Below are positions 1 through 6,468 of a stretch of DNA of 9,811 nt, one piece after another. The notes beneath the pieces are model-generated. The model worked only from the letters and a program-made list of their open reading frames with translations. It was not told the origin of the DNA and ran no database searches. Origin of the DNA: Allobosea sp. (GTDB lineage Bacteria; Pseudomonadota; Alphaproteobacteria; Rhizobiales; Beijerinckiaceae); assembly GCA_021732895.1 (NCBI GenBank), contig JAKFWE010000206.1, positions 1 to 9,811 of the forward strand. The letters are read 5' to 3'. Every line of letters starts with the position of its first letter. Position 1 is the stretch's first letter. Both the position numbers and the translations under genes were made by a program.

Positions 1-742
1 GCTCGATTCCGAGCACAATGCGCTGCACCAGGTGCTCGGATCGGAGCCGATCTCCACCATCAGCAAGATGATCCTGACCGCGTCGGGCGGACCTTTCAGA
101 ACGTGGACGGCGGAGAGGATCGCCGCGGCGATGCCGGCCCAGGCGCTGGCGCATCCCAACTACGCCATGGGCGCCAAGATCACGATCGATTCGGCGAGCA
201 TGATGAACAAGGGGCTCGAACTGATCGAGGCCTGCTTCCTGTTCGACCTGACGGCCGACCAGCTCGACGTTCTGGTCCACCCCCAGCAGATCGTGCACGG
301 GCTGGTCGCCTTCCGCGACGGCTCGGTGAGCGCCGGCATGGCCTTGCCGGACATGCGCGTCGCCGCCGCCCATTGCCTCGGCGTCGACGGCCGGCTCGAC
401 GCGCCGCCCGCGCGAATTCTCGACCTGGCGGCCTGTGCGCCGCTGAGTTTCGAACGGCCCGACCTCGGGCGCTTCCCGGCGCTCGGGCTCGCCATGGCGG
501 CGCTGGCGCGGGGCGGGGCGGCGCCCGCCATCCTCAACGCCGCAAACGAGGTCGCGGTGGCGGCCTTCCTCGCGGGGCGCATCGGCTTCCCGGGAATCGC
601 CGCGCTGGTCGAGGCCGTCTGCGCCGGAAGCGCGGGGCAGGGAGCGGCCCCGGCCGATGTCGCCGAGGCGCTCGCCATTGACCATGAGGCGCGATTGCGC
701 GCCAACGAGGTCTTGTCGCGGCGCGGCTTCGCTGTCACCTAA
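1..742 (+). CDS. dxr: 1-deoxy-D-xylulose 5-phosphate reductoisomerase, 3' part (5' end outside window)
   Basis: Dxr converts DXP to 2-C-methyl-D-erythritol 4-phosphate with NADPH and a divalent metal, the first committed step of the MEP isoprenoid pathway in the cytosol. The reading frame is open from base 2, and 246 residues are visible. They begin with the metal-binding motif LDSEHNALHQ, where the Asp and Glu correspond to E. coli D150 and E152. Then come the flexible-loop region SGGPFRTW, the substrate/metal motif MMNKGLELIEA (codons around 203-232; the Glu matches E. coli E231) and the C-terminal helical domain with LNAANEVAVAAF. About 150 N-terminal residues, the NADPH-binding fold, lie upstream. 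Several normally well-kept positions differ: HPNW is HPNY, HPQS is HPQQ, and the TPIAH...WP stretch reads VAAAHCLGVDG. No frameshift or early stop is visible, so I read it as functional but somewhat divergent. It ends with TAA, 22 bp before rseP, suggesting co-transcription. Confidence 0.95.
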   Translation, partial: LDSEHNALHQVLGSEPISTISKMILTASGGPFRTWTAERIAAAMPAQALAHPNYAMGAKITIDSASMMNKGLELIEACFLFDLTADQLDVLVHPQQIVHGLVAFRDGSVSAGMALPDMRVAAAHCLGVDGRLDAPPARILDLAACAPLSFERPDLGRFPALGLAMAALARGGAAPAILNAANEVAVAAFLAGRIGFPGIAALVEAVCAGSAGQGAAPADVAEALAIDHEARLRANEVLSRRGFAVT

Positions 743-752
743 GGGTGCGCTC

Positions 753-758
753 AGGGAG
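753..758 (+). promoter_or_regulatory. ribosome binding site of rseP
   Basis: AGGGAG lies 6 nt upstream of the ATG at 765. It supports this start over an in-frame upstream start at 657, which would overlap dxr by 86 bp and add a 36-residue, Arg/Ser-rich, non-hydrophobic extension. Confidence 0.7.
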
Positions 759-764
759 AACTCC

Positions 765-1913
765 ATGGACATCGTCGCGAGCTTCTGGAACGGCGGGGCG
801 TCCCTGCTCGGATATGTCGTGCCGTTCCTGTTCGTGCTGACGATCGTGGTCTTCGTCCACGAGCTGGGTCATTTCCTCGTCGGGCGCTGGTGCGGCGTCG
901 ACATCAAGGTGTTCTCGATCGGCTTCGGCCGCGAGCTGTTCGGCTTCGACGATCGCCACGGCACGCGCTGGCGCTTCGCCATCATCCCGCTCGGCGGATA
1001 TGTGAAATTCTCGGGCGATGCCGACGCCTCCAGCGCGCCTGATTCCGCCGGCGTGGCGCAGATGACGGCCCGCGAGCGCGAGCGGTCGTTTCCGGCGCAG
1101 TCGATCGGCGAGCGGGCCGCGATCGTGGCGGCCGGGCCGATCGCCAATTTCCTCCTCGCCATCCTGATCTTCGCAGCCACCGTCTACACCTTCGGCCGGC
1201 CCGTCCTGGCGCCGCGCGTCGATCAGGTCGTCGCGGGCAGCGCCGCCGAGCGCGCCGGCCTGAAGGCGGGCGACCTCGTGGTCAGCGTCGATGGCGCGCC
1301 GATCGTCAGCTTCGCGGAGATGCAGCGCGCGATTTCGACACGGCCGAACGAGCGGCTCTCGGTGGTCGTCGAACGGGCCGGCGCGACGCTGACGATCCCG
1401 GTGACGCCGGACCTGGTCGAGAATTCCACGGCGCTGGGCAAGCACCGCATCGGCGTGGTCGGCGTTCAGGCCTCGCGCCGGGCCGAGGACTGGTCGACAC
1501 AGCAGTTCGGCCTCGTCGAATCGGTCAAGGTCGGGCTTCACGAGACCTGGTTCGTCGTCGAGCGGACCTATGACTACATCGCCAAACTGGTGTCCGGCCG
1601 CGAATCCACCGACCAGCTGTCGGGGCCGATTCGCATCGCCCAGGTTTCCGGGCTGGTGGCCTCCAATGGCGGGATGCTCGCCCTCCTCAACCTCGCGGCC
1701 ATCCTCTCGGTGTCGATCGGCCTGATGAACCTGCTTCCGGTGCCGATGCTCGACGGCGGGCATCTGATGTTTTACGCGATCGAGGCGCTGCGTGGCCGGC
1801 CCTTGAGCGAGCGGGTCCAGGAACTCGGCTTTCGCGTCGGACTGGGCCTCGTCCTGATGCTGATGCTGTTCGTCACCTGGAACGATCTCGTTCACGTTCG
1901 TTCGCTGCTCTAG
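765..1913 (+). CDS. rseP: RIP metalloprotease RseP (site-2 protease family)
   Basis: This is an integral inner-membrane zinc protease that cuts substrates within the membrane. In E. coli it cleaves the anti-sigma factor RseA after DegS; in Caulobacter the homologue MmpA processes PodJ. The protein is 382 aa. TM1 (about 17-40) carries the HELGH zinc motif at 32-36. GGYVKFSGD follows at 77-85, then AGPIANF at 123-129 leading a second hydrophobic segment (about 120-142). A PDZ domain spans about 145-215, and the third metal ligand sits in NLLPVPMLDGGH (322-333) within a C-terminal membrane segment. A last hydrophobic helix lies at about 357-371. The spacing between HELGH and LDGGH is about 80 residues shorter than in E. 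coli RseP, which fits one PDZ domain instead of two. The ATG at 765 is supported by a good Shine-Dalgarno sequence. The substrate is unknown here, as no rseA-like gene is in the window. Confidence 0.95.
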   Translation: MDIVASFWNGGASLLGYVVPFLFVLTIVVFVHELGHFLVGRWCGVDIKVFSIGFGRELFGFDDRHGTRWRFAIIPLGGYVKFSGDADASSAPDSAGVAQMTARERERSFPAQSIGERAAIVAAGPIANFLLAILIFAATVYTFGRPVLAPRVDQVVAGSAAERAGLKAGDLVVSVDGAPIVSFAEMQRAISTRPNERLSVVVERAGATLTIPVTPDLVENSTALGKHRIGVVGVQASRRAEDWSTQQFGLVESVKVGLHETWFVVERTYDYIAKLVSGRESTDQLSGPIRIAQVSGLVASNGGMLALLNLAAILSVSIGLMNLLPVPMLDGGHLMFYAIEALRGRPLSERVQELGFRVGLGLVLMLMLFVTWNDLVHVRSLL

Positions 1914-2009
1914 GCGCGGCGAGGATCGCGCGCTCGACCTGCAATCGGTCGGCATCGGCTGCGAAGGACGCTGGCAGCCCCGGATTTGCGGCGAAAACGC
2001 GGCGTGACG

Positions 2010-2027
2010 CGTTGCCTGAGGGCAACG
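2010..2027 (+). other. stem-loop downstream of rseP
   Basis: CGTTGCC (2010-2016) and GGCAACG (2021-2027) form a perfect 7-bp stem with loop TGAG. It lies 96 bp after the rseP stop. No T-tract follows on the + strand (the next bases include CCAAAAAG), so it is not a canonical intrinsic terminator. It may be a weak or factor-assisted terminator, an mRNA 3'-end structure or a chance palindrome. Confidence 0.4.
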
Positions 2028-2044
2028 ACGGGTCCAAAAAGATT

Positions 2045-2054
2045 TCGTTAACGA
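2045..2054. other. 10-bp perfect palindrome (possible operator)
   Basis: TCGTTAACGA is a perfect 10-bp palindrome, AT-richer than its surroundings. It sits about 20 bp upstream of the candidate bamA promoter elements. Two-fold symmetry there could mark a regulator site, but no known regulator is recognised. Confidence 0.2.
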
Positions 2055-2077
2055 CAATGCCGGTTTGCGTCCCGTGG

Positions 2078-2106
2078 GAAACTTTGTAGAAGCGGATGGT
2101 CTGCAA
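2078..2106 (+). promoter_or_regulatory. candidate ECF/sigma-E-like promoter of bamA
   Basis: GAAACTT at 2078-2084 differs by one base from the E. coli sigma-E -35 consensus GGAACTT. After a 15-nt spacer comes TCTGCAA (2100-2106), which resembles the sigma-E -10 element (TCTGA / GTCTAA). Transcription would start near 2110-2114, giving a leader of about 70 nt before the bamA ATG. E. coli bamA is known to be in the sigma-E regulon. Alphaproteobacterial ECF factors have their own consensus, so this is only a candidate. A weak housekeeping-type pair, TTGCGT (2065-2070) and TAGAAG (2087-2092) with a 16-nt spacer, overlaps it and is an alternative. Confidence 0.25.
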
Positions 2107-2115
2107 TGTCGGCGT

Positions 2116-2149
2116 GCGGCCGCTTGCGCGGCTGCCCCCTGCGAAGGGG
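2116..2149 (+). promoter_or_regulatory. two adjacent stem-loops in the bamA leader
   Basis: Stem-loop 1 pairs 2116-2123 with 2128-2135 (8 bp including one G-U) around loop TTGC. Stem-loop 2 starts at the very next base, pairing 2136-2140 (CCCCT) with 2145-2149 (AGGGG) around GCGA, a GNRA-type tetraloop. The two helices abut without a linker and end 31 nt before the bamA ATG. The pairing is read directly from the sequence. A role in mRNA stability, translation control or RNA/protein binding is inference. No known riboswitch or leader family is recognised. Confidence 0.4.
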
Positions 2150-2180
2150 TGGCGACCTACGAAATGGAATAGGCGACCTG

Positions 2181-4700
2181 ATGAATTCGAGTCTCAAGGG
2201 CCGGTCTTCCAGAACGCGGCTCTCTCGCTCGATCGGGCTCTCCGCGCTCATGCTCGCCGTCAGCGGCGGGGTCGTGTTCGCGCAGGCCGTGATCGTCCAG
2301 GGCAACCGCAGCGTCGACGCCGAGACGATCCGCACCTACGCCACGGGGCAGGACGCAGGCGGGCCGCAGGAGATCCGTCAGAAGCTGCTGGCGACCGGAC
2401 TTTTCACCAATGTCCAGGTGAGCCGCCGTGGCGCGCAGACCGTGATCTCGGTTCAGGAGAACGACACGATCAATCGCGTCGCCTTCGAGGGAAACCGCCG
2501 GCTGAAGGGCGAGCAACTCTCCCAGGTCGTGCAGTCGAAGTCGCGCGGGCCGATCAGCCAGGCGCTGATCAACGCCGACATCGAACGCGTCCGCGAGGCC
2601 TATCGCCGCGCCGGTTATGGCACGACCTCGGTGTCCGGCCGCCTCGCGCCGCTGCCCAACGGCCGCTCGGACCTGGTGTTCACGATCGTCGAGAGCGGCA
2701 AGACCGGCATCAAGTCGATCAATTTCAGCGGCAACGGCGCCTACTCCTCGTCGCGCCTGCGCGGGCTGATGACCTCGACGGAATCGAACTTCCTGAGCTT
2801 CATCAAGACGTCGGACGTCTATGACGCCGACCGGATCGCCTCCGATCTGGAGCTCATCCGGCGCTACTACCTCAAGAACGGCTATGCCGATTTCAGGGTC
2901 GTCGCCAGCGACGCCCGCTTCGACGACGCCCAGGGCGGCTGGATCGTCGATATCGCGGTCGATGAAGGTCCGCGCTACAGCGTCGGGCCGGTTTCGGTCG
3001 ATTCGCGTCTGCGAGACGTCGATCCGGTCGCTCTCCAGCGCTTCGTCACCACCTCGGCGGGCGACACCTACAACGCCGAGGCCGTCGAGCGCTCGCTCGT
3101 CAACCTGACCAACGAGGTCTCGCGCCGCGGCTACGCCTTCGCGCAGGTCCGGCCTCGCGGCGACCGCGACGCGGCGGGCCGCGTCATCGGCATCACCTAT
3201 GTCGTCGATGAGGGGCCGCGCGTCTATGTCGAGCGCATCAACGTCCGCGGAAACAACCGGACGCGCGACTATGTCGTGCGCCGCGAGCTCGATCTCGGCG
3301 AGGGCGACGCCTACAACAAGGTGCTCGTCGACCGCGCCGAGCGCAGGCTGAACAACCTCGGTTTCTTCTCGCGCGTGCGCATCACCAACGAGCCGGGCAG
3401 CGCGCCCGATCGCGTCGTCGTCAACATCGATGTCGAGGATAAGCCGACCGGGTCGTTCGCCGTGTCCGGCGGCTACTCGACGTCGGACGGCGTCATCGGC
3501 GAGGTTTCGCTGTCTGAATCGAACTTCCTCGGCCGCGGCCAGTTCGTCAGGATCGCCGGCACGCTCGGTCAGCGCACCCAGGGCGTCGATTTCTCCTTCA
3601 CCGAGCCGTATTTCCTCGGTCGCCGGATCGCGGCGGGCTTCGACCTGTTCTCGAAGTTCAACGACAACACCAATACGGGCCTGTTCGAGAGCAGGATCAC
3701 CGGCGGCCAGGTGCGACTGACCTTTCCGATCACCGAAGAGTTCTCGATCACGCCGCGCTACTCGATCTACACCACCGATATCGAGATCCCGAACACGACC
3801 AGCCAGCCGTTCAACGACTGCTCGATCCCGCTCGCCGGCTTGACGCCGGCGGATCCGGCGAATCTGCTCGATGTTCGCAACACCGCCAACTGTCTGACCA
3901 ATGGCGAGGCGACAGTCGCGGTGAAGGAAGCCGCCGGAACGACGCTGACCTCGCTGATCGGCCTGAATTTCAACTACAACTCGCTCGACAGCGTGCAGAA
4001 CCCGCGCAACGGCTTCATCGGCGAGATCAAGCCTGAATTCGCAGGCATCGGCGGCGACTCGAAGTTCCTGCGCATCGCGGCGGACGCCCGCTATTATCGC
4101 GAGATTTTCGAGGACGTCGTCGGCTTCGCCCGGATTCAGGGCGGCCATGTGCAGTCCACGAGCGACGAGCTGCGCATGATCGACCATTATTTCCTCGGAC
4201 CGACGCTGGTTCGCGGTTTCGCGCCCTCCGGCATCGGCGCGCGCGACGTGCTGAACGACCCGACCGCCAATGCGCTCGGCGGCACGACCTATTTCGGCGG
4301 CACGCTCGAAGTGCAGTTCCCGCTCTTCGGCCTGCCGCGCGATCTGGGTCTGCGCGGCGCGGTCTTCGCCGACGCCGGCACGTTGTTCAATTACGACGGC
4401 GGCTCCCGGACCATCACCAACCCGGCCTTCGCCGGCTGCCCGGTGGGTTCGCAGGCGCGGCAGTTCAACGTCGCCCTGACGCTGGCGAGCCAGACCAATG
4501 TGGCCTGCGTGCGCGACGAGAACATCATCCGCTCCTCGGTCGGCGTCAGCCTGCTCTGGCAGTCGCCGCTCGGTCCGCTGCGCTTCGACTACGCCTACGC
4601 CCTGACCAAGGACGACGGCGTGCGCGATCCGGCGACCGGCATCCGCTTCGGCGGCGACCGGCTCCAGGCGTTCCGCTTCTCGGGCGGCACGCGCTTCTGA
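2181..4700 (+). CDS. bamA: outer membrane protein assembly factor BamA (Omp85)
   Basis: BamA is the core of the BAM complex, which folds and inserts beta-barrel proteins, including the LPS transporter LptD, into the outer membrane. The protein is 839 aa. Residues about 1-36 form a signal peptide: a basic start, a hydrophobic run SIGLSALMLAVSGGVVF and probable cleavage after AQA. Five POTRA domains follow at about 37-94, 95-173, 175-264, 265-346 and 347-421, each opening with a pattern like IxxxGN (for example VIVQGNRSV, VERINVRGNNR). The barrel runs from about 426 to the end. It holds the lid-loop motif VRGF at 677-680 and a terminal beta-signal ending in Phe (FRFSGGTRF). The mature part has four cysteines, as two pairs in predicted surface loops (C547/C571 and C753/C776). 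The ATG at 2181 has AGG 7 nt upstream and starts directly at the signal peptide. An in-frame GTG at 2106 would add an Arg/Gly-rich stretch and is less likely. Confidence 0.97.
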   Translation: MNSSLKGRSSRTRLSRSIGLSALMLAVSGGVVFAQAVIVQGNRSVDAETIRTYATGQDAGGPQEIRQKLLATGLFTNVQVSRRGAQTVISVQENDTINRVAFEGNRRLKGEQLSQVVQSKSRGPISQALINADIERVREAYRRAGYGTTSVSGRLAPLPNGRSDLVFTIVESGKTGIKSINFSGNGAYSSSRLRGLMTSTESNFLSFIKTSDVYDADRIASDLELIRRYYLKNGYADFRVVASDARFDDAQGGWIVDIAVDEGPRYSVGPVSVDSRLRDVDPVALQRFVTTSAGDTYNAEAVERSLVNLTNEVSRRGYAFAQVRPRGDRDAAGRVIGITYVVDEGPRVYVERINVRGNNRTRDYVVRRELDLGEGDAYNKVLVDRAERRLNNLGFFSRVRITNEPGSAPDRVVVNIDVEDKPTGSFAVSGGYSTSDGVIGEVSLSESNFLGRGQFVRIAGTLGQRTQGVDFSFTEPYFLGRRIAAGFDLFSKFNDNTNTGLFESRITGGQVRLTFPITEEFSITPRYSIYTTDIEIPNTTSQPFNDCSIPLAGLTPADPANLLDVRNTANCLTNGEATVAVKEAAGTTLTSLIGLNFNYNSLDSVQNPRNGFIGEIKPEFAGIGGDSKFLRIAADARYYREIFEDVVGFARIQGGHVQSTSDELRMIDHYFLGPTLVRGFAPSGIGARDVLNDPTANALGGTTYFGGTLEVQFPLFGLPRDLGLRGAVFADAGTLFNYDGGSRTITNPAFAGCPVGSQARQFNVALTLASQTNVACVRDENIIRSSVGVSLLWQSPLGPLRFDYAYALTKDDGVRDPATGIRFGGDRLQAFRFSGGTRF

Positions 4701-4704
4701 CGGG

Positions 4705-4725
4705 GCGGGGCGCTGGCCGCCCCGC
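4705..4725 (+). promoter_or_regulatory. GC-rich hairpin between bamA and lpxD
   Basis: GCGGGGCG (4705-4712) pairs perfectly with CGCCCCGC (4718-4725) around the loop CTGGC, all eight pairs being G-C. G-U pairs and one G-C could lengthen the stem outward. It starts 4 nt after the bamA stop and ends 15 nt before the lpxD ATG. No T-tract follows, so it is not a typical terminator. It could protect the bamA mRNA 3' end, act as a partial terminator, or limit lpxD translation. Confidence 0.5.
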
Positions 4726-4740
4726 TTCGGACATCTCCTC

Positions 4741-5817
4741 ATGGCGGATCCCGACTTCTTTCCGGTTGCCACCTCGCTCGACTTCAGCGAGATCGCCGCC
4801 ATCGTCGGTGTCGAGCTGCCCTCCGGCGTCGATCCCGCGCGGCGCATCGTCTCGGCCGCCGCGCTCGAGACGGCTGGCGCCGGCGACATCGCCTATATGG
4901 ACAACCCGAAATACACCGCCGCGTTCGCCGCGACGGGAGCGGGGCTTTGCCTGGTGTCGCCGCGCTTCGCGGCGCGGGCGCCGGCGGGCACGGTCGCTCT
5001 GGTCACGGCCGCGCCCTACCATGCGTTCGCCAGGGTTCTGGCGCGCTTCTTTCCCCAGGCGCTGAGGCCCCAGTCGATGTTCGGCGCGCAGGGCGTGGCG
5101 CCCGGCGCCTTCGTCCACGCCACCGCGACGCTCGAGGCCGACGTCACGGTCGATCCCGGCGCCGTCATCGGCCCCGGCGCCGAGATCGGCTCCGGCACGA
5201 TCGTCGCGAGCCATGCCGTGATCGGCCCGCAGGTGCGCATCGGCCGTGACTGCGCGGTGGGCGCCGGCGCGACGATCCAGTCCGCCCTGATCGGCAACAG
5301 GGTCATCATCCATCCGGGCGTCCGCATCGGGCAGGACGGATTTGGCTTCGCGATGAGCCCGAGAGGGCATCTGAAGGTGCCGCAGACCGGGCGCGTCATC
5401 ATTCAAGACGATGTCGAGATCGGCGCCAACGCCTGCATCGACCGCGGGGCCAGCCGCGACACGGTCATCGGCGAGGGCACGAAGATCGACAACCTCGTGC
5501 AGATCGGCCACAACGTCGTCATCGGCCGCCATTGCGTCATCGTCTCTCAGGTCGGCATCGCAGGCTCGAGCACGCTGGAGGATTTCGTCGTGCTCGGCGG
5601 CCAGGTCGGCCTGGCCGGGCATCTGACGGTGGGAATGGGCGCGCAGGTTGCCGCCCAGAGCGGCGTCGCCGGCGACATTCCGCGCGGGGCGCGTTTCGGC
5701 GGCTACCCGGCCCAGCCGGCGTTGTCCTGGGCCCGGGAAAGCGCCCTGCTCAAGCAACTGGTCGCGCGCCGGGGCAAGGCGTCGGGCGGCGGCGATCCGT
5801 CTGGTGGCGGAGCTTGA
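4741..5817 (+). CDS. lpxD: UDP-3-O-(3-hydroxyacyl)glucosamine N-acyltransferase LpxD
   Basis: LpxD moves a 3-hydroxyacyl chain from ACP to the 2-amino group of UDP-3-O-acyl-glucosamine, the third step of lipid A synthesis, as a cytosolic trimer. The protein is 358 aa. An N-terminal uridine-binding domain (about 1-110, with the pattern AGAGDIAYMDNPKY at 45-58) leads into a left-handed beta helix of hexapeptide repeats (about 115-315; for example VIGPGAEIGSGTIV). The catalytic His is H257 in QIGHNVVIG, equivalent to E. coli H239. GGQVGLAGHLTVG (286-298) and GDIPRGARFGGYPA (311-324) are typical C-terminal repeats, and a short helix follows (WARESALLKQL). A 14-residue Gly/Ser-rich tail ends the protein and makes it slightly longer than E. 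coli LpxD (341 aa). The ATG at 4741 matches the usual N-terminus, but the upstream region has only a weak GGA, with a pyrimidine-rich TCTCCTC directly before the start. Confidence 0.96.
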   Translation: MADPDFFPVATSLDFSEIAAIVGVELPSGVDPARRIVSAAALETAGAGDIAYMDNPKYTAAFAATGAGLCLVSPRFAARAPAGTVALVTAAPYHAFARVLARFFPQALRPQSMFGAQGVAPGAFVHATATLEADVTVDPGAVIGPGAEIGSGTIVASHAVIGPQVRIGRDCAVGAGATIQSALIGNRVIIHPGVRIGQDGFGFAMSPRGHLKVPQTGRVIIQDDVEIGANACIDRGASRDTVIGEGTKIDNLVQIGHNVVIGRHCVIVSQVGIAGSSTLEDFVVLGGQVGLAGHLTVGMGAQVAAQSGVAGDIPRGARFGGYPAQPALSWARESALLKQLVARRGKASGGGDPSGGGA

Positions 5818-5970
5818 CCGGTTCCCGCGCCTCGATCGGGTCCCCCGACCTGTCGAATTGTCTTGATCGCTCCCCGGCGTTTCCGGCAAAGCTCCGCGGG
5901 CGGCGCCAACCCGGCCGGTCGAGACACCTGGCCTCTTGAAGGCTGCTCCGCGCGCGGGAGGCGGGACATC
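5818..5970 (+). other. 153-bp gap between lpxD and fabZ
   Basis: This is the second-largest spacer in the cluster. I see no open frame with convincing coding character, no RNA gene and no terminator with a T-tract. A TTGATC (5863-5868) with CAAAGC (5887-5892) 18 nt later is a very weak promoter-like pair. An in-frame TTG at 5863 could extend fabZ upstream, but the added residues look unlike FabZ. The gap may hold a secondary promoter for fabZ-lpxA-lpxI-lpxB; this is not shown by the sequence. Confidence 0.3.
5956..5961 (+). promoter_or_regulatory. ribosome binding site of fabZ
   Basis: GGGAGG lies 9 nt before the ATG at 5971 and sets this as the start over in-frame TTG or other upstream codons. 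Confidence 0.7.
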
Positions 5971-6429
5971 ATGAACGACGCGACGACAGCGCTGGGCGTG
6001 GCTGACATTCAGCAGATCATGGCGTGCATTCCGCATCGCTATCCGTTTCTGCTGGTCGATCGGGTCGTCGAGATGAACGGCGACGAATCCGGCGTCGGCA
6101 TCAAGAACGTCACCGCCAACGAACCGCAGTTCACCGGGCATTTTCCGGGCCGTCCGGTCTTCCCCGGCGTCCTGATGATCGAGGCGATGGCGCAGACGGC
6201 CGGCGTGCTCGTCGTGAGCTCGCGCGGCCGCGCCGATCCGGCCGTCACCACCGTGCTGTTCACCACCATCGACAAGGCGAAGTTCCGCAAGCCCGTCGTG
6301 CCCGGCGACAGCCTGCGCTTTCACCTCAGCAAGATCGCGCGCAAGCGCAACATCTGGTTCTACCGGGGCGAGGCGAGGGTCGACGGCGCGCTGGTGGCCG
6401 AGGCCGAACTCTCCGCCATGGTGGTTTGA
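5971..6429 (+). CDS. fabZ: 3-hydroxyacyl-[acyl-carrier-protein] dehydratase FabZ
   Basis: FabZ dehydrates 3-hydroxyacyl-ACP to trans-2-enoyl-ACP in each round of type II fatty acid elongation, in the cytosol. The protein is 152 aa, normal for the family, with a single hot-dog fold. The start IQQIMACIPHRYPFLLVDRV (13-32) is typical. The active-site motif is GHFPGRPVFPGVLMIEAMAQ (56-75), with catalytic H57 and E71. The later strand FRKPVVPGDSLRF (105-117) is also characteristic. Placement between lpxD and lpxA is common in proteobacteria. FabZ competes with LpxA and LpxD for 3-hydroxyacyl-ACP, so co-expression helps balance phospholipid and lipid A synthesis. It lies 39 bp before lpxA. Nothing in it looks unusual. 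Confidence 0.97.
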   Translation: MNDATTALGVADIQQIMACIPHRYPFLLVDRVVEMNGDESGVGIKNVTANEPQFTGHFPGRPVFPGVLMIEAMAQTAGVLVVSSRGRADPAVTTVLFTTIDKAKFRKPVVPGDSLRFHLSKIARKRNIWFYRGEARVDGALVAEAELSAMVV

Positions 6430-6468
6430 GACCGACCGGTTCGATTCAGGCAGGACACAGGCGAACCA

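Noticed and set aside
657..764. Upstream in-frame start that would lengthen RseP by 36 residues
   Set aside because: It overlaps dxr, adds an Arg/Ser-rich stretch before the first membrane helix and lacks the good Shine-Dalgarno seen for 765.
735..2057. A 440-codon open frame on the - strand opposite rseP
   Set aside because: His/Arg/Asp-rich shadow of rseP with no family resemblance.
2106..2180. GTG start that would lengthen BamA by 25 residues
   Set aside because: The extra residues are Arg/Gly-rich and would precede an already complete signal peptide. The region also forms the two leader stem-loops.
2157..4889. A 910-codon open frame on the - strand opposite bamA and the start of lpxD
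   Set aside because: It is a shadow of GC-rich codon bias. Its product is a low-complexity mix of Arg, Ala, Asp, Glu and Val without a recognisable domain, while bamA on the + strand has full-length family features.
5140..5700. Repetitive-looking GGC/ATCGGC patterns in lpxD and again in lpxA
   Set aside because: They encode the hexapeptide repeats of the left-handed beta helix, so they are protein-level repeats and not a DNA repeat or CRISPR array.
5948..5957. Palindrome CCGCGCGCGG before fabZ
   Set aside because: It leaves no usable hairpin loop, and such strings are expected by chance in sequence of this GC content.
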